DNA from: an uncultured Collinsella sp.
Lineage (GTDB): Bacteria; Actinomycetota; Coriobacteriia; Coriobacteriales; Coriobacteriaceae
Length of the DNA: 6,682 nt
Reading direction: 5' to 3'
Assembly: GCA_937997605.1 (NCBI GenBank)
Contig: CALLFD010000029.1
Location: 1 to 6,682, forward strand
In this document: positions 1 to 5,815 of the stretch, in pieces
Position numbering within the stretch: the first letter of the stretch is position 1
How the letters are laid out: every line of letters begins with the position of its first letter
Notes under the pieces: model-generated
Told to the model about the DNA's origin: nothing
The model's database searches: none
Seen by the model: only the letters and a program-made list of their open reading frames with translations
Made by a program: the position numbers and the translations under genes

Positions 1-76
1 CCCAATGACTAGTCGATTAGGAGTATCATCATCTGCGCAAATAAGCACGAAAGAGCATATTAGAGATTGAGAGCGT
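1..76 (+). other. 5' flank of the MATE gene; no confident promoter
   Basis: This AT-richer stretch precedes the MATE gene. A TATCAT hexamer at 24-29 resembles a -10 box (5 of 6 to TATAAT), but with a 17-nt spacer its -35 would fall at 1-6 (CCCAAT), which does not match. The ribosome binding site is also weak: only GAGAG (69-73), about 3 nt before the ATG, and no AGGAGG-type sequence. The real promoter may lie left of the window. Confidence 0.3.
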
Positions 77-1459
77 ATGGCTGACACCGTATCTAAGCAC
101 ATTGACATGACCACCGGATCGCTGTGGCGCAATATTCCCCTGTTCGCCTTCCCCGTAGCCGCCACGAGCATCTTGGAGCAGCTGTCAAACCTCATCGCCA
201 CGGTCATCATCGGTAATTTCTCGGGCGACCAGGGAACCCTCGCCATGGCGGCGGTCGGCTCCAATGTTCCGCTTACCAGCCTTATGCTCAACCTGTTTAT
301 TGGCATGTCGCTTGGCTCCAACGTGGTCATTGCCAATGCTATCGGCCGCAACGATCAGAACATGGTCAAACGCGCCGTCCATACCTCGATTTTAATGGCA
401 CTCGTGGGCTTCGTCGTCATCGCGCTGGGCGAGATCTTTGCCGAGCCCATGCTCGCCGCCCTCAACGTTCCCGCCGAAACCATGCCGCTCGCCTCACTCT
501 ACCTGCGCGTCTTTTTGCTCAGCATGCCCTCGATTTTGCTCTACAACTTTGAGGCCGCGATCTTCCGCTCCGTCGGCATCACCCGCATGCCGCTGCAGGC
601 GCTTGCCGTGTCCACCGTCCTCAACATTGGCCTGGACCTCATCTTTGTCCCCGTACTCCACTGGGGCGTCGCGGGCGTCGCCATCGCCACCGCCATCGCC
701 TACACCGTCAGCGCCGCCACGCTCTTTATCCGCCTGCTCAAGACCGACTCCGTCGTCCGCGTCACCCCACGCGACCTGGCTATCGACCCCGTCGCCCTCA
801 AGCGCATCGTCAAGATCGGTCTGCCCGCCGGCATCCAAAGCGCCGTCTTTGCCGTCGCCAACATCATCATCCAGTCTGCCATCAACAGTCTGGGCACCGA
901 GGTCATGGCCGCATCGAGCGCCGCCATGAGCCTGGAGTACGTGTGCTACAACCTGCTCAACAGCTTTAGCCAGGCGTGCACCACCTTTGTGGGACAAAAC
1001 CACGGTGCCCGCCAGATCGACCGCTGCACCAAAACGCTCAAGGTCTGCCTGGTCGAAGGCGGTATCGTCGCGCTCACCACAATTATCGTTATTGTCGGCC
1101 TGGGGCGTGAGATCTTGTCGCTGTTCAACAGCGACCCCAACATCGTCTCGATCGGCTATATCCGCGTGTGCTCGATCTTCCCGGCGTACGCCTTTAGCAT
1201 GTTCTACGAAAACATGTCAGGCTACCTGCGCGGCTTTGGTATCTCGCTCACACCCGCCCTCATCACCATGATCTGCGTCTGCGGCATCCGCTTCTATTGG
1301 GTGTTCTGCGTGTTCCCGCACTTCCGCACCTTTGCGAACATCATGATGGTCTACCCCATCAGCCTGGGCACCACGGCGTTCTTTATGGTCGTAGCGGTAC
1401 TACTTTGCCACCCGGCACGCACCTATCGCGCCACCCAAGCCAAAGCGACAGCCCGCTAA
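77..1459 (+). CDS. MATE family efflux transporter
   Basis: An inner-membrane secondary transporter of the MATE (multidrug and toxic compound extrusion) family, which exports cationic drugs or metabolites in exchange for Na+ or H+. The 460 residues match the usual family length. It has two homologous halves of about six membrane segments each, roughly residues 18-220 and 245-445. The first half shows the conserved start (NIPLFAFP, 19-26), an IGNF element after the first helix, AAVGSN near 58-63, and NIGLDLIFV near 183-191. The second half opens with KIGLPAGIQ (246-254) and carries VGQNHGA (305-311), the hallmark G-Q-N-x-G-A motif. The start at 77 is preferred because the N-terminal length is typical, although the Shine-Dalgarno is weak; Met11 has no better site. 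It converges with the LysR gene, 27 bp away, with no obvious terminator hairpin between them. Substrate cannot be told from sequence. The family call is firm. Confidence 0.93.
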   Translation: MADTVSKHIDMTTGSLWRNIPLFAFPVAATSILEQLSNLIATVIIGNFSGDQGTLAMAAVGSNVPLTSLMLNLFIGMSLGSNVVIANAIGRNDQNMVKRAVHTSILMALVGFVVIALGEIFAEPMLAALNVPAETMPLASLYLRVFLLSMPSILLYNFEAAIFRSVGITRMPLQALAVSTVLNIGLDLIFVPVLHWGVAGVAIATAIAYTVSAATLFIRLLKTDSVVRVTPRDLAIDPVALKRIVKIGLPAGIQSAVFAVANIIIQSAINSLGTEVMAASSAAMSLEYVCYNLLNSFSQACTTFVGQNHGARQIDRCTKTLKVCLVEGGIVALTTIIVIVGLGREILSLFNSDPNIVSIGYIRVCSIFPAYAFSMFYENMSGYLRGFGISLTPALITMICVCGIRFYWVFCVFPHFRTFANIMMVYPISLGTTAFFMVVAVLLCHPARTYRATQAKATAR

Positions 1460-1486
1460 ACACCGCACCCAACGCTACGCCAGTCA

Positions 1487-2353
1487 TTAATTGACAATAT
1501 GCGAGCTCATATAGTCGATAAAGCGCCTCGTGGCGATAGGCATGGTGTCCCAGCTGCGCCAGGCCGCCACCACGTCGCGCGAGGGGGCATGCACGATGGG
1601 CCGCACACGAATATCGGCTCGCATGCCCTCCACAGTACGACGGTAGAGCATGCTCACGCCTAGGCCCTCCTCCACCATCGCCATGATGGTGTAGTCGTCG
1701 GTCACCTCACTCGTCACATGCGGCGACAGGCCATGCGCAGCAAATGCATCGAGCACCAGGCTCTGTTCGCCCTCATCCAGCAGCACAAACGGCTCGGACG
1801 CCAGGTCGGCGAGTGTCACCTTTTCCTTTGCCGTCAGTGGATGCGCGGCCGGCAATAATGCTACCAACTCGTCGTGATAGACCACGCGCTTCTCGAGACC
1901 AGCGGTAAACCCGCGTGCCGTAAAGCAAAAGTCAACCACGCCATCGTGCACCCACTGGGCGTTGCGCGTGTAATCGCCCTGCTTGAGGGTAAAGTGTACG
2001 CCCGGATGCAGGGCCCCAAAGTCGCGGATCACGCGCGGCAACACGGTTCGACTCACGTTGGTAAACGTCGCAATGCGAATATCGGTCGACGAAAGCCCCA
2101 GCAGCTCCTGGCGCTTGCCCTCGAGCTCGGCCTCGGCAGTCACGATCTGGCGCAGGTACGGCAGATATTGTTTACCGTCGCGCGTAAGCGTAACGCCCTG
2201 CTTTCCGCGCTCGATAAGCGTGGTACCCAGCTCGCGCTCGAGCGCCTTGACGGCCTGGCTCACCGCACTTTGCGTATAGCCCAGCTCGTCCGCCGCGCCC
2301 TTAAGACTGCCGCAATCGACCACCATACAAACAATCTGATACCGCGATGTCAT
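1487..2353 (-). CDS. LysR family transcriptional regulator
   Basis: A DNA-binding regulator of the LysR type (LTTR), 288 residues, close to the usual 290-310. The N-terminal winged helix-turn-helix covers about residues 1-60, with the typical pattern GSLKGAADELGYTQSAVSQ (15-33) followed by ALERELGTTLIER. A linker helix (about 62-88) leads into the periplasmic-binding-protein-like effector domain (about 91-285), whose first strand reads IRIATFTN. The effector is unknown. The ATG at 2353 is supported by a GGAGG (2358-2362) 4 nt upstream. The gene is divergent from the EamA transporter with a 158-bp gap, so the likeliest target is that transporter plus its own promoter, as is common for LTTRs. 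This is inferred from position only. Its 3' end meets the MATE gene tail to tail, so control of the pump is a weaker alternative. Confidence 0.93.
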   Translation of the reverse strand: MTSRYQIVCMVVDCGSLKGAADELGYTQSAVSQAVKALERELGTTLIERGKQGVTLTRDGKQYLPYLRQIVTAEAELEGKRQELLGLSSTDIRIATFTNVSRTVLPRVIRDFGALHPGVHFTLKQGDYTRNAQWVHDGVVDFCFTARGFTAGLEKRVVYHDELVALLPAAHPLTAKEKVTLADLASEPFVLLDEGEQSLVLDAFAAHGLSPHVTSEVTDDYTIMAMVEEGLGVSMLYRRTVEGMRADIRVRPIVHAPSRDVVAAWRSWDTMPIATRRFIDYMSSHIVN

Positions 2354-2511
2354 CGTGCCTCCACATCAATGCAGCCGTAAAACGTTTTGTCAGCGCTTTT
2401 CGCGCCTACTTTAGCATTTCTTAATCATACTGAAGATACATTCGCTTTACTACATCCACATCTGGGAGCAGAATCCTTTGTACGAAACCGTTCTGTAACA
2501 AAAGGAGTCCC
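2354..2511. promoter_or_regulatory. Divergent promoter region, LysR gene / EamA gene
   Basis: This 158-bp spacer is visibly more AT-rich than the flanking genes. On the minus strand, TATGAT (2424-2429, 5 of 6 to TATAAT) could be the -10 of the LysR gene, with a poor -35 TAGTAA at 2447-2452. On the plus strand, TTTACT (2446-2451) and CAGAAT (2469-2474), 17 nt apart, could drive the transporter gene. The two candidate -35 boxes overlap, so one regulator bound here could affect both directions. A perfect 10-bp palindrome AAAACGTTTT lies at 2379-2388, and TCTT-N10-AAGA dyad arms sit at 2419-2436 over the minus-strand -10. Either could be a LysR operator. Promoter positions were picked by eye and are tentative; that the region holds both promoters is likely. 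Confidence 0.5.
2502..2507 (+). promoter_or_regulatory. Ribosome binding site of the EamA gene
   Basis: AAGGAG lies 4 nt before the ATG at 2512 and fixes that start. The context AAAGGAG-TCCC-ATGGA is almost identical to that of ung (3492 onward), differing at one base. Confidence 0.8.
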
Positions 2512-3414
2512 ATGGATCGCAAAAAAGCAATCGCGCTCTCATTTTCCGTTCCCGTCGCATGGGGCTTTTCGTACCCTCTCATGAAGATCGGCATGGACAG
2601 CATGAACGCCACGAGCATCGTCGCGCTACGCTGCATCATCGCCTTTGTGGTCTGCCTGCTGCTCTTCCACAAGCGCGCGTTCCGCATCAACCGCGACCTT
2701 ATGGTTCGCGCCGCCATCATCGGCGCCATCATGGCAACCGAGCTCACCTGCATGTGCCTGGGCTCCAGCCTCACCTCTGCCTCCACTGCCGGCTTTTTGC
2801 AGAGCCTGACGGTCGTGATCGTGCCGTTTGCCAACGCCGCCCTGCTGCGCCGCGCCCCCGAGCGCAAAGTGCTCATCGGCACCGCCATCGTCACCTGCGG
2901 CATATTGCTGCTCTCGGGCACCGACTTCACCAGCCTGAATCCGGGCGCGCTCATCATGCTGCTCTCCGCTTTTATCTATGCCGGCCACATTATCGTAGCC
3001 AAGCGCTTTGTCGAAGATGTCGACCCGCTGTCCCTGGGCGTTTGGCAGCTGGGCTTTGGCGGCCTGTTCTCGGGCATTGCCGCATGCGTCTTTGGCGGTT
3101 TCACACTTCCCAGTACGCCCAGCGAGATCGTGGTCGTCGTTGCCCTCGCGCTCATCTGCTCTGCCTACGGTTTTATCACCCAGACGCTCGTGCAGCCCCA
3201 CGTGCCCGCCGAGACCACCGGCTTCGCCTTCTCGCTCGAGCCAGTCTGCTCCGCCGTCTTCTCGTTCTTCCTGGTCGGCGAGGTCCTGAGCCCCATCGCC
3301 TTCTTTGGCGCCGCCCTCATCCTCACCGGCGTCATGGTGGCAACCGTCGAGCTTCCGCGCCTCCGCGCACATGGACAGGCTCGCATGGCAGGAGCGCCCG
3401 AGCACGTCTCGTAG
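2512..3414 (+). CDS. DMT superfamily transporter, EamA domains
   Basis: An inner-membrane permease of the drug/metabolite transporter superfamily (EamA, RhaT/YdcZ-like, ten membrane helices), typically exporting amino acids or other small metabolites. Length is 300 residues, the family norm. Two EamA repeats are visible, about residues 7-135 and 146-279. The first opens with a helix containing PVAWGFSYPLMKIG (14-27), a common opening for this family. The second ends in the diagnostic SLEPVCSAVFSFFLVGE (241-257), followed by a last helix ending LILTGVMVATVE. A basic tail of about 20 residues follows and probably lies in the cytoplasm. The start is set by a strong AAGGAG 4 nt upstream. It is divergent from the LysR gene, which probably regulates it. 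Substrate is unknown and cannot be inferred beyond the family. Confidence 0.92.
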   Translation: MDRKKAIALSFSVPVAWGFSYPLMKIGMDSMNATSIVALRCIIAFVVCLLLFHKRAFRINRDLMVRAAIIGAIMATELTCMCLGSSLTSASTAGFLQSLTVVIVPFANAALLRRAPERKVLIGTAIVTCGILLLSGTDFTSLNPGALIMLLSAFIYAGHIIVAKRFVEDVDPLSLGVWQLGFGGLFSGIAACVFGGFTLPSTPSEIVVVVALALICSAYGFITQTLVQPHVPAETTGFAFSLEPVCSAVFSFFLVGEVLSPIAFFGAALILTGVMVATVELPRLRAHGQARMAGAPEHVS

Positions 3415-3440
3415 ACCCCGCTCTTCATACAGCCGCGGCA

Positions 3441-3463
3441 TAAAGGCAACCGGTGCGCCTTTA
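3441..3463. repeat. Inverted repeat TAAAGGC...GCCTTTA upstream of ung
   Basis: Two perfect 7-bp arms, TAAAGGC (3441-3447) and GCCTTTA (3457-3463), flank a 9-nt centre that itself contains ACCGGT, so the dyad almost continues to the middle. It lies between the EamA stop and ung. The right arm overlaps the first two bases of the candidate ung -10. It could be an operator over the ung promoter or a weak terminator for the EamA gene. The lack of a T-tract after the right arm argues against a standard terminator. Confidence 0.55.
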
Positions 3464-3467
3464 CAAT
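3462..3467 (+). promoter_or_regulatory. Candidate -10 box of the ung promoter
   Basis: TACAAT matches the sigma-70-type consensus TATAAT at 5 of 6 positions. It would place the transcription start near 3474, giving a leader of about 29 nt before the ung ATG. No good -35 is found at a 16-18 nt spacer (CATAAA at 3439-3444 at best), so the promoter would be weak or activator-dependent. Confidence 0.4.
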
Positions 3468-3492
3468 AGATGTCAACAGAGCATCTGACGTA

Positions 3493-3498
3493 AAGGAG
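3493..3498 (+). promoter_or_regulatory. Ribosome binding site of ung
   Basis: AAGGAG lies 4 nt before the ATG at 3503. It supports this start over any in-frame alternative. Confidence 0.8.
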
Positions 3499-3502
3499 CC
3501 CC

Positions 3503-4228
3503 ATGGACGCCGCGACCCGCGACCGCAACATAGCAACTTGGTTGGGCGATGCACCGCAGCCGGTACGTGACACTACGAACCAGCTGCTCGAGCGCATCGC
3601 CCTTTTGCGTGCCGAGCAAACCATCTACCCGGCACAAGACGACATCCTCAATGCCCTCGCCTACACGCCGGCCGACCAGGTCAAGGTTGTCATCTTGGGT
3701 CAAGACCCCTATCACGGACCCAACCAGGCCATGGGGCTGTCGTTCTCGGTCCCCGCGACGCAAACCAAGTTGCCGCCGAGCCTGCGCAACATCTATAAGG
3801 AACTCAAAGCCGATCTGGGTTGCCCCATTCCCGCCACGGGAGACCTAACCCCATGGGCACAACAGGGCGTCCTGCTCCTCAACACTACGCTCACCGTGCG
3901 CGAGCATGCCGCCAACTCGCACGCCAAACTAGGCTGGAGCACGCTCACCGACTACGTTATCGAACGCTGCTGCCAGCTGCCCCAACCGGTAGTCTTTTTG
4001 GCATGGGGTCGCTTTGCCCAGCAGATGGTCGAAGGCAAGCTCGTCGCAACTGGTGCGGGCAGGGCAACCGGCAAGTTCTGCCTGGCATCTACGCACCCCT
4101 CGCCGCTTTCGGCCAACCGTGCCACGGCAGAACTCCCCGCCTTTATGGGATCGCGCCCCTTCTCGGCAGCCAATCGGCTACTCGAGCAGCACGGCTCGAC
4201 CCCCGTCAACTGGACTTGCCTCGGCTAA
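3503..4228 (+). CDS. ung: Uracil-DNA glycosylase (family 1, UNG)
   Basis: Removes uracil from DNA by cutting the N-glycosidic bond, the first step of base excision repair after cytosine deamination or dUTP incorporation. It acts in the cytoplasm on chromosomal DNA. Length is 241 residues against about 220-230 for the family. All family-1 signatures are present. The water-activating motif GQDPYHG is at 66-72, with the catalytic Asp at 68. The uracil-stacking Phe lies within GLSFSV (Phe81 or its neighbour). The uracil-recognising Asn is in LLLNTTLTV (Asn127). The minor-groove/catalytic motif HPSPLS is at 198-203, with His198. FLAWG (165-169) is also typical. The gene starts 88 bp after the EamA stop, appears to have its own promoter, and ends at a strong hairpin terminator, so it is probably monocistronic. 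No missing key residue was noticed. Identification is secure. Confidence 0.97.
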   Translation: MDAATRDRNIATWLGDAPQPVRDTTNQLLERIALLRAEQTIYPAQDDILNALAYTPADQVKVVILGQDPYHGPNQAMGLSFSVPATQTKLPPSLRNIYKELKADLGCPIPATGDLTPWAQQGVLLLNTTLTVREHAANSHAKLGWSTLTDYVIERCCQLPQPVVFLAWGRFAQQMVEGKLVATGAGRATGKFCLASTHPSPLSANRATAELPAFMGSRPFSAANRLLEQHGSTPVNWTCLG

Positions 4229-4242
4229 AAATCGATACATCA

Positions 4243-4282
4243 AAAACGCGCCCGACGGCAATCTTGCCATCGGGCGCGTTTT
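4243..4282. terminator. Bidirectional intrinsic terminator, ung / SDR operon
   Basis: A 13-bp perfect outer stem (AAAACGCGCCCGA, 4243-4255, with TCGGGCGCGTTTT, 4270-4282) continues through one C/A mismatch into a 4-bp inner stem (GGCA/TGCC) closed by an ATCT tetraloop. The outer ends are A-run and T-run, so a U-tail is produced whichever strand is read. It lies 14 nt after the ung stop codon and 1 nt after the SDR stop codon of the opposing operon, so it serves both converging transcripts. Confidence 0.92.
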
Positions 4283-4283
4283 G

Positions 4284-4964
4284 CTACTCGGGCCAGATAA
4301 ACTGGGTGCGGCCGGCCTCGCCGCCATCGATCAACAGGCTCTGCCCGGTCATAAACCGGTTGGTCACGCCCACAAAGTAGATCCACTCGGCGACCTCTTG
4401 GGCAGTGGCCCAGCGTTTAAGCGGCGTGAGCTCCATAATCTGGCTCCACAGGTGTTCGTCTTCCATCACGCAACGGTTGAGCGGCGTGATAACGCCACCC
4501 GGGTCCACACTGTTGGCGATGGCCTGCGGCGCCAGACGGTTTGCAAGGTTCTTGGTGTAGGCGATAACGCCGCCCTTGCTGGCGGCATAGGCGGGAAACT
4601 CCGATCCCGTATGCCCACTCGCGGACCCCACATTGACCACGGATTTGATAGCCGGAGCCGGCTTGGCGGCAAGCCCCTCCCCCACAAAGGCGTAGCGCTC
4701 GGTCACGTTGATGGTGCCGCACAGGTTGGCGGCGATGTCGTCGGCCGAATCCTGCGTACCGGCAACGTTCACGATCACCTGGGGTTCAAGGTCGCCTGGA
4801 AACGAGTCCGGCTCGCGGACATCAACGATCAGATGGCGGTAGCGCTCGTGTTCGATCGCCGCCGGCAGCAGATCAAAGCCCACGACCTCGTGGCCCCCGT
4901 CCAAAAAGCGCTGCACGCACGCGGCTCCGATACCACCCGAAGCGCCCGTGATCAAAACCCGCAT
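4284..4964 (-). CDS. Short-chain dehydrogenase/reductase (SDR), substrate unknown
   Basis: A cytoplasmic NAD(P)-dependent oxidoreductase of the classical SDR family, 226 residues (somewhat shorter than the usual 245-260). The Rossmann motif TGASGGIG is at 6-13. NVAG at 66-69 is the NNAG-like element. The catalytic tetrad is probably Asn80 (in NLCGTINV), Ser114, Tyr126 and Lys130 (YAASK), followed by DPGGVITP (154-161). Asp31 at the end of the second strand (VVGFD) predicts NAD(H) rather than NADP(H). Ser114 to Tyr126 is 12 residues, one less than the 13 in FabG. The region between strands 2 and 4 is short, which explains the small size. The opening is reminiscent of 3-alpha-hydroxysteroid dehydrogenase/carbonyl reductases, so a steroid or small carbonyl substrate is possible but unproven. 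It is the second gene of an operon, 9 bp after the queuosine-precursor transporter. Automated labels such as FabG would be over-specific. Confidence 0.9.
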   Translation of the reverse strand: MRVLITGASGGIGAACVQRFLDGGHEVVGFDLLPAAIEHERYRHLIVDVREPDSFPGDLEPQVIVNVAGTQDSADDIAANLCGTINVTERYAFVGEGLAAKPAPAIKSVVNVGSASGHTGSEFPAYAASKGGVIAYTKNLANRLAPQAIANSVDPGGVITPLNRCVMEDEHLWSQIMELTPLKRWATAQEVAEWIYFVGVTNRFMTGQSLLIDGGEAGRTQFIWPE

Positions 4965-4969
4965 ACTTG

Positions 4970-4975
4970 CTCCTT
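4970..4975 (-). promoter_or_regulatory. Ribosome binding site of the SDR gene, overlapping the upstream stop
   Basis: On the minus strand, TAAGGAG contains both the TAA stop of the transporter gene (4976-4974) and the AAGGAG for the SDR ATG at 4964, 5 nt downstream. This points to an operon with translational coupling or re-initiation. Confidence 0.8.
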
Positions 4976-5696
4976 AGGCGGTTGCGTGGCGCTCGAGGTA
5001 CTCGGAGCCCACATTCTCGCGCTCCCAGCCGCGCACGACCTTGTAGCCCACGGGGCTCAGGAAGACCTCGCACAGCAGCTCGGCGACAGCGCCGGTCAGC
5101 GAGCACATAAGGACTTGCACCCAGGTCCAACCAAAGAACGTGTGGCTCACCACAATGGCAAAGACCAGGTTGTCGATAAACTGGCCAACACCCGTGGACA
5201 CATAGGAACGGAAGGCAAAGCTCGCAAAGTTATTCTTCTTGAGCATACGGCCAAGCGACTGGTTGAGCGTGGAGTTAACCACGGCAGAGACGAGCATTGC
5301 CAGCGAAGAGCCCAGCACCACGTACCAGGTGCCGCCGATGGTGGCGTTAAGGGCGGTGTTGACCTCGATCATGCCCGTGTCGTAGTAGGCGCCCCACATG
5401 CCGGGCGTGAGCGAGCATGCCCAAAAGCACAGGCTCACGGCAAGGTTGACCGCCAGTGCGAGGATAGAGATCTTGATGGATGCCTTGGCGCCAAAGCGCT
5501 TACAGATCATGTCCTGGCACAAAAACGAAACCCAGCTCACCACAAAGCCACAGTCGAGCGCCAGATACGGCAGGCTGATAAGCTCTTTGTTGGCCAGCAG
5601 GTTCATCATGATGACGCTCACGAAAAACAGCGAAACCGTTGCCGCGGGAATGCTCCGCAACAGGACCTTATAGTCCTCCATGACCTTCTTGATCAT
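4974..5696 (-). CDS. Queuosine precursor transporter, YhhQ/VUT family
   Basis: An inner-membrane protein of the VUT_1/YhhQ (TIGR00697-type) family. In E. coli, YhhQ imports the 7-deazaguanine queuosine precursors preQ0 and preQ1 for tRNA modification; related proteins salvage queuine. The 240 residues match the family length. About six hydrophobic segments are visible, at roughly 17-36, 43-60, 76-96, 121-142, 168-188 and 193-214. Family marks include NLLANKEL (32-39), a polar Q-D at 61-62 followed by KRFGAK (the position of the usual D-x-x-x-E-x-Y-G), and GVGQFIDNLVF (169-179) with the conserved G-Q-x-x-D. YKVV near 218-221 matches the usual family ending. The ATG at 5696 is fixed by AAAGGAG 6 nt upstream; Met6 has no such site. 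It heads a two-gene operon with the SDR and is preceded by a structured leader. Which precursor it carries is not known. The KRFGAK site is divergent, so specificity could differ. Confidence 0.85.
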   Translation of the reverse strand: MIKKVMEDYKVLLRSIPAATVSLFFVSVIMMNLLANKELISLPYLALDCGFVVSWVSFLCQDMICKRFGAKASIKISILALAVNLAVSLCFWACSLTPGMWGAYYDTGMIEVNTALNATIGGTWYVVLGSSLAMLVSAVVNSTLNQSLGRMLKKNNFASFAFRSYVSTGVGQFIDNLVFAIVVSHTFFGWTWVQVLMCSLTGAVAELLCEVFLSPVGYKVVRGWERENVGSEYLERHATA

Positions 5697-5702
5697 TATG
5701 TA

Positions 5703-5709
5703 CTCCTTT
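5703..5709 (-). promoter_or_regulatory. Ribosome binding site of the YhhQ-family gene
   Basis: AAAGGAG on the minus strand, 6 nt before the ATG at 5696, decides that start. It directly follows an ACC that could pair with the upstream hairpin loop, so access to it may be controlled by RNA folding. Confidence 0.85.
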
Positions 5710-5761
5710 GGTTTTAGGTTTAACGAGCAGGATATCGGACCCGAACTGCTCGGACGCCTCG

Positions 5762-5771
5762 GTCTTAAGAC
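5762..5771. repeat. 10-bp perfect palindrome GTCTTAAGAC
   Basis: GTCTTAAGAC lies just downstream of the predicted transcription start (near 5775) of the transporter-SDR operon. A position over the start site suits a repressor operator. It is too short and too close-centred to form a stable RNA hairpin. No regulator is identified in the window. Confidence 0.4.
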
Positions 5772-5781
5772 GACGGTGGGT

Positions 5782-5810
5782 ATGATAGCCGCTCACACGG
5801 CATCAGGCAA
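5782..5810 (-). promoter_or_regulatory. Promoter of the transporter-SDR operon
   Basis: On the minus strand, TTGCCT (5810-5805, 4 of 6 to TTGACA) and TATCAT (5787-5782, 5 of 6 to TATAAT) are separated by exactly 17 nt. Transcription would begin near 5775, leaving a leader of about 79 nt. It lies just beyond the hairpin that follows prfC, so the operon is probably transcribed independently of prfC. Confidence 0.6.
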
Positions 5811-5815
5811 GCAAC

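Larger units (their letters stand above)
5697..5775 (-). promoter_or_regulatory. Structured leader, possible preQ1-I-like riboswitch
   Basis: Read on the minus strand, the leader holds a hairpin with a 7-bp stem, CGAGCAG (5752-5746) and CTGCTCG (5730-5724), around a 15-nt loop that starts TTCGGGT and ends in C. It is followed by an A-rich tail (TTAAACCTAAAACC), then the Shine-Dalgarno AAAGGAG (5709-5703) and 6 nt to the ATG. Loop GGT can pair with ACC at 5712-5710, immediately before the Shine-Dalgarno. Loop GGGT (5742-5739) can instead pair with ACCT at 5719-5716. This is the H-type pseudoknot plan of class I preQ1 riboswitches: a TTC first loop, a C just before the 3' stem strand, an A-rich third loop, and P2 next to the Shine-Dalgarno. 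The loops are 2-4 nt longer than in the B. subtilis example as I remember it, so this is a candidate, supported mainly by architecture and by the transporter it precedes. Confidence 0.4.

Noticed and set aside
1460..1486. Terminator between the convergent MATE and LysR genes
   Set aside because: The 27-bp gap shows no inverted repeat and no T-run; termination must occur within or beyond the opposing gene.
2559..3443. 294-codon frame overlapping the EamA gene in another forward frame
   Set aside because: The product is an H/R/P-rich shadow with no domain, while the overlapped frame has clear EamA features and a strong ribosome binding site.
2626..3624. 332-codon open frame on the minus strand, antisense to the EamA gene and the start of ung
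   Set aside because: Low-complexity product rich in G, A, D, E and K, opposite a well-supported transporter gene; a composition shadow.
4014..5717. 567-codon open frame on the plus strand, antisense to the SDR and transporter genes
   Set aside because: It runs opposite two clear genes with family motifs, has no ribosome binding site, and its product is rich in H, R, G and A with no domain pattern. Long antisense frames are expected in GC-rich coding DNA.
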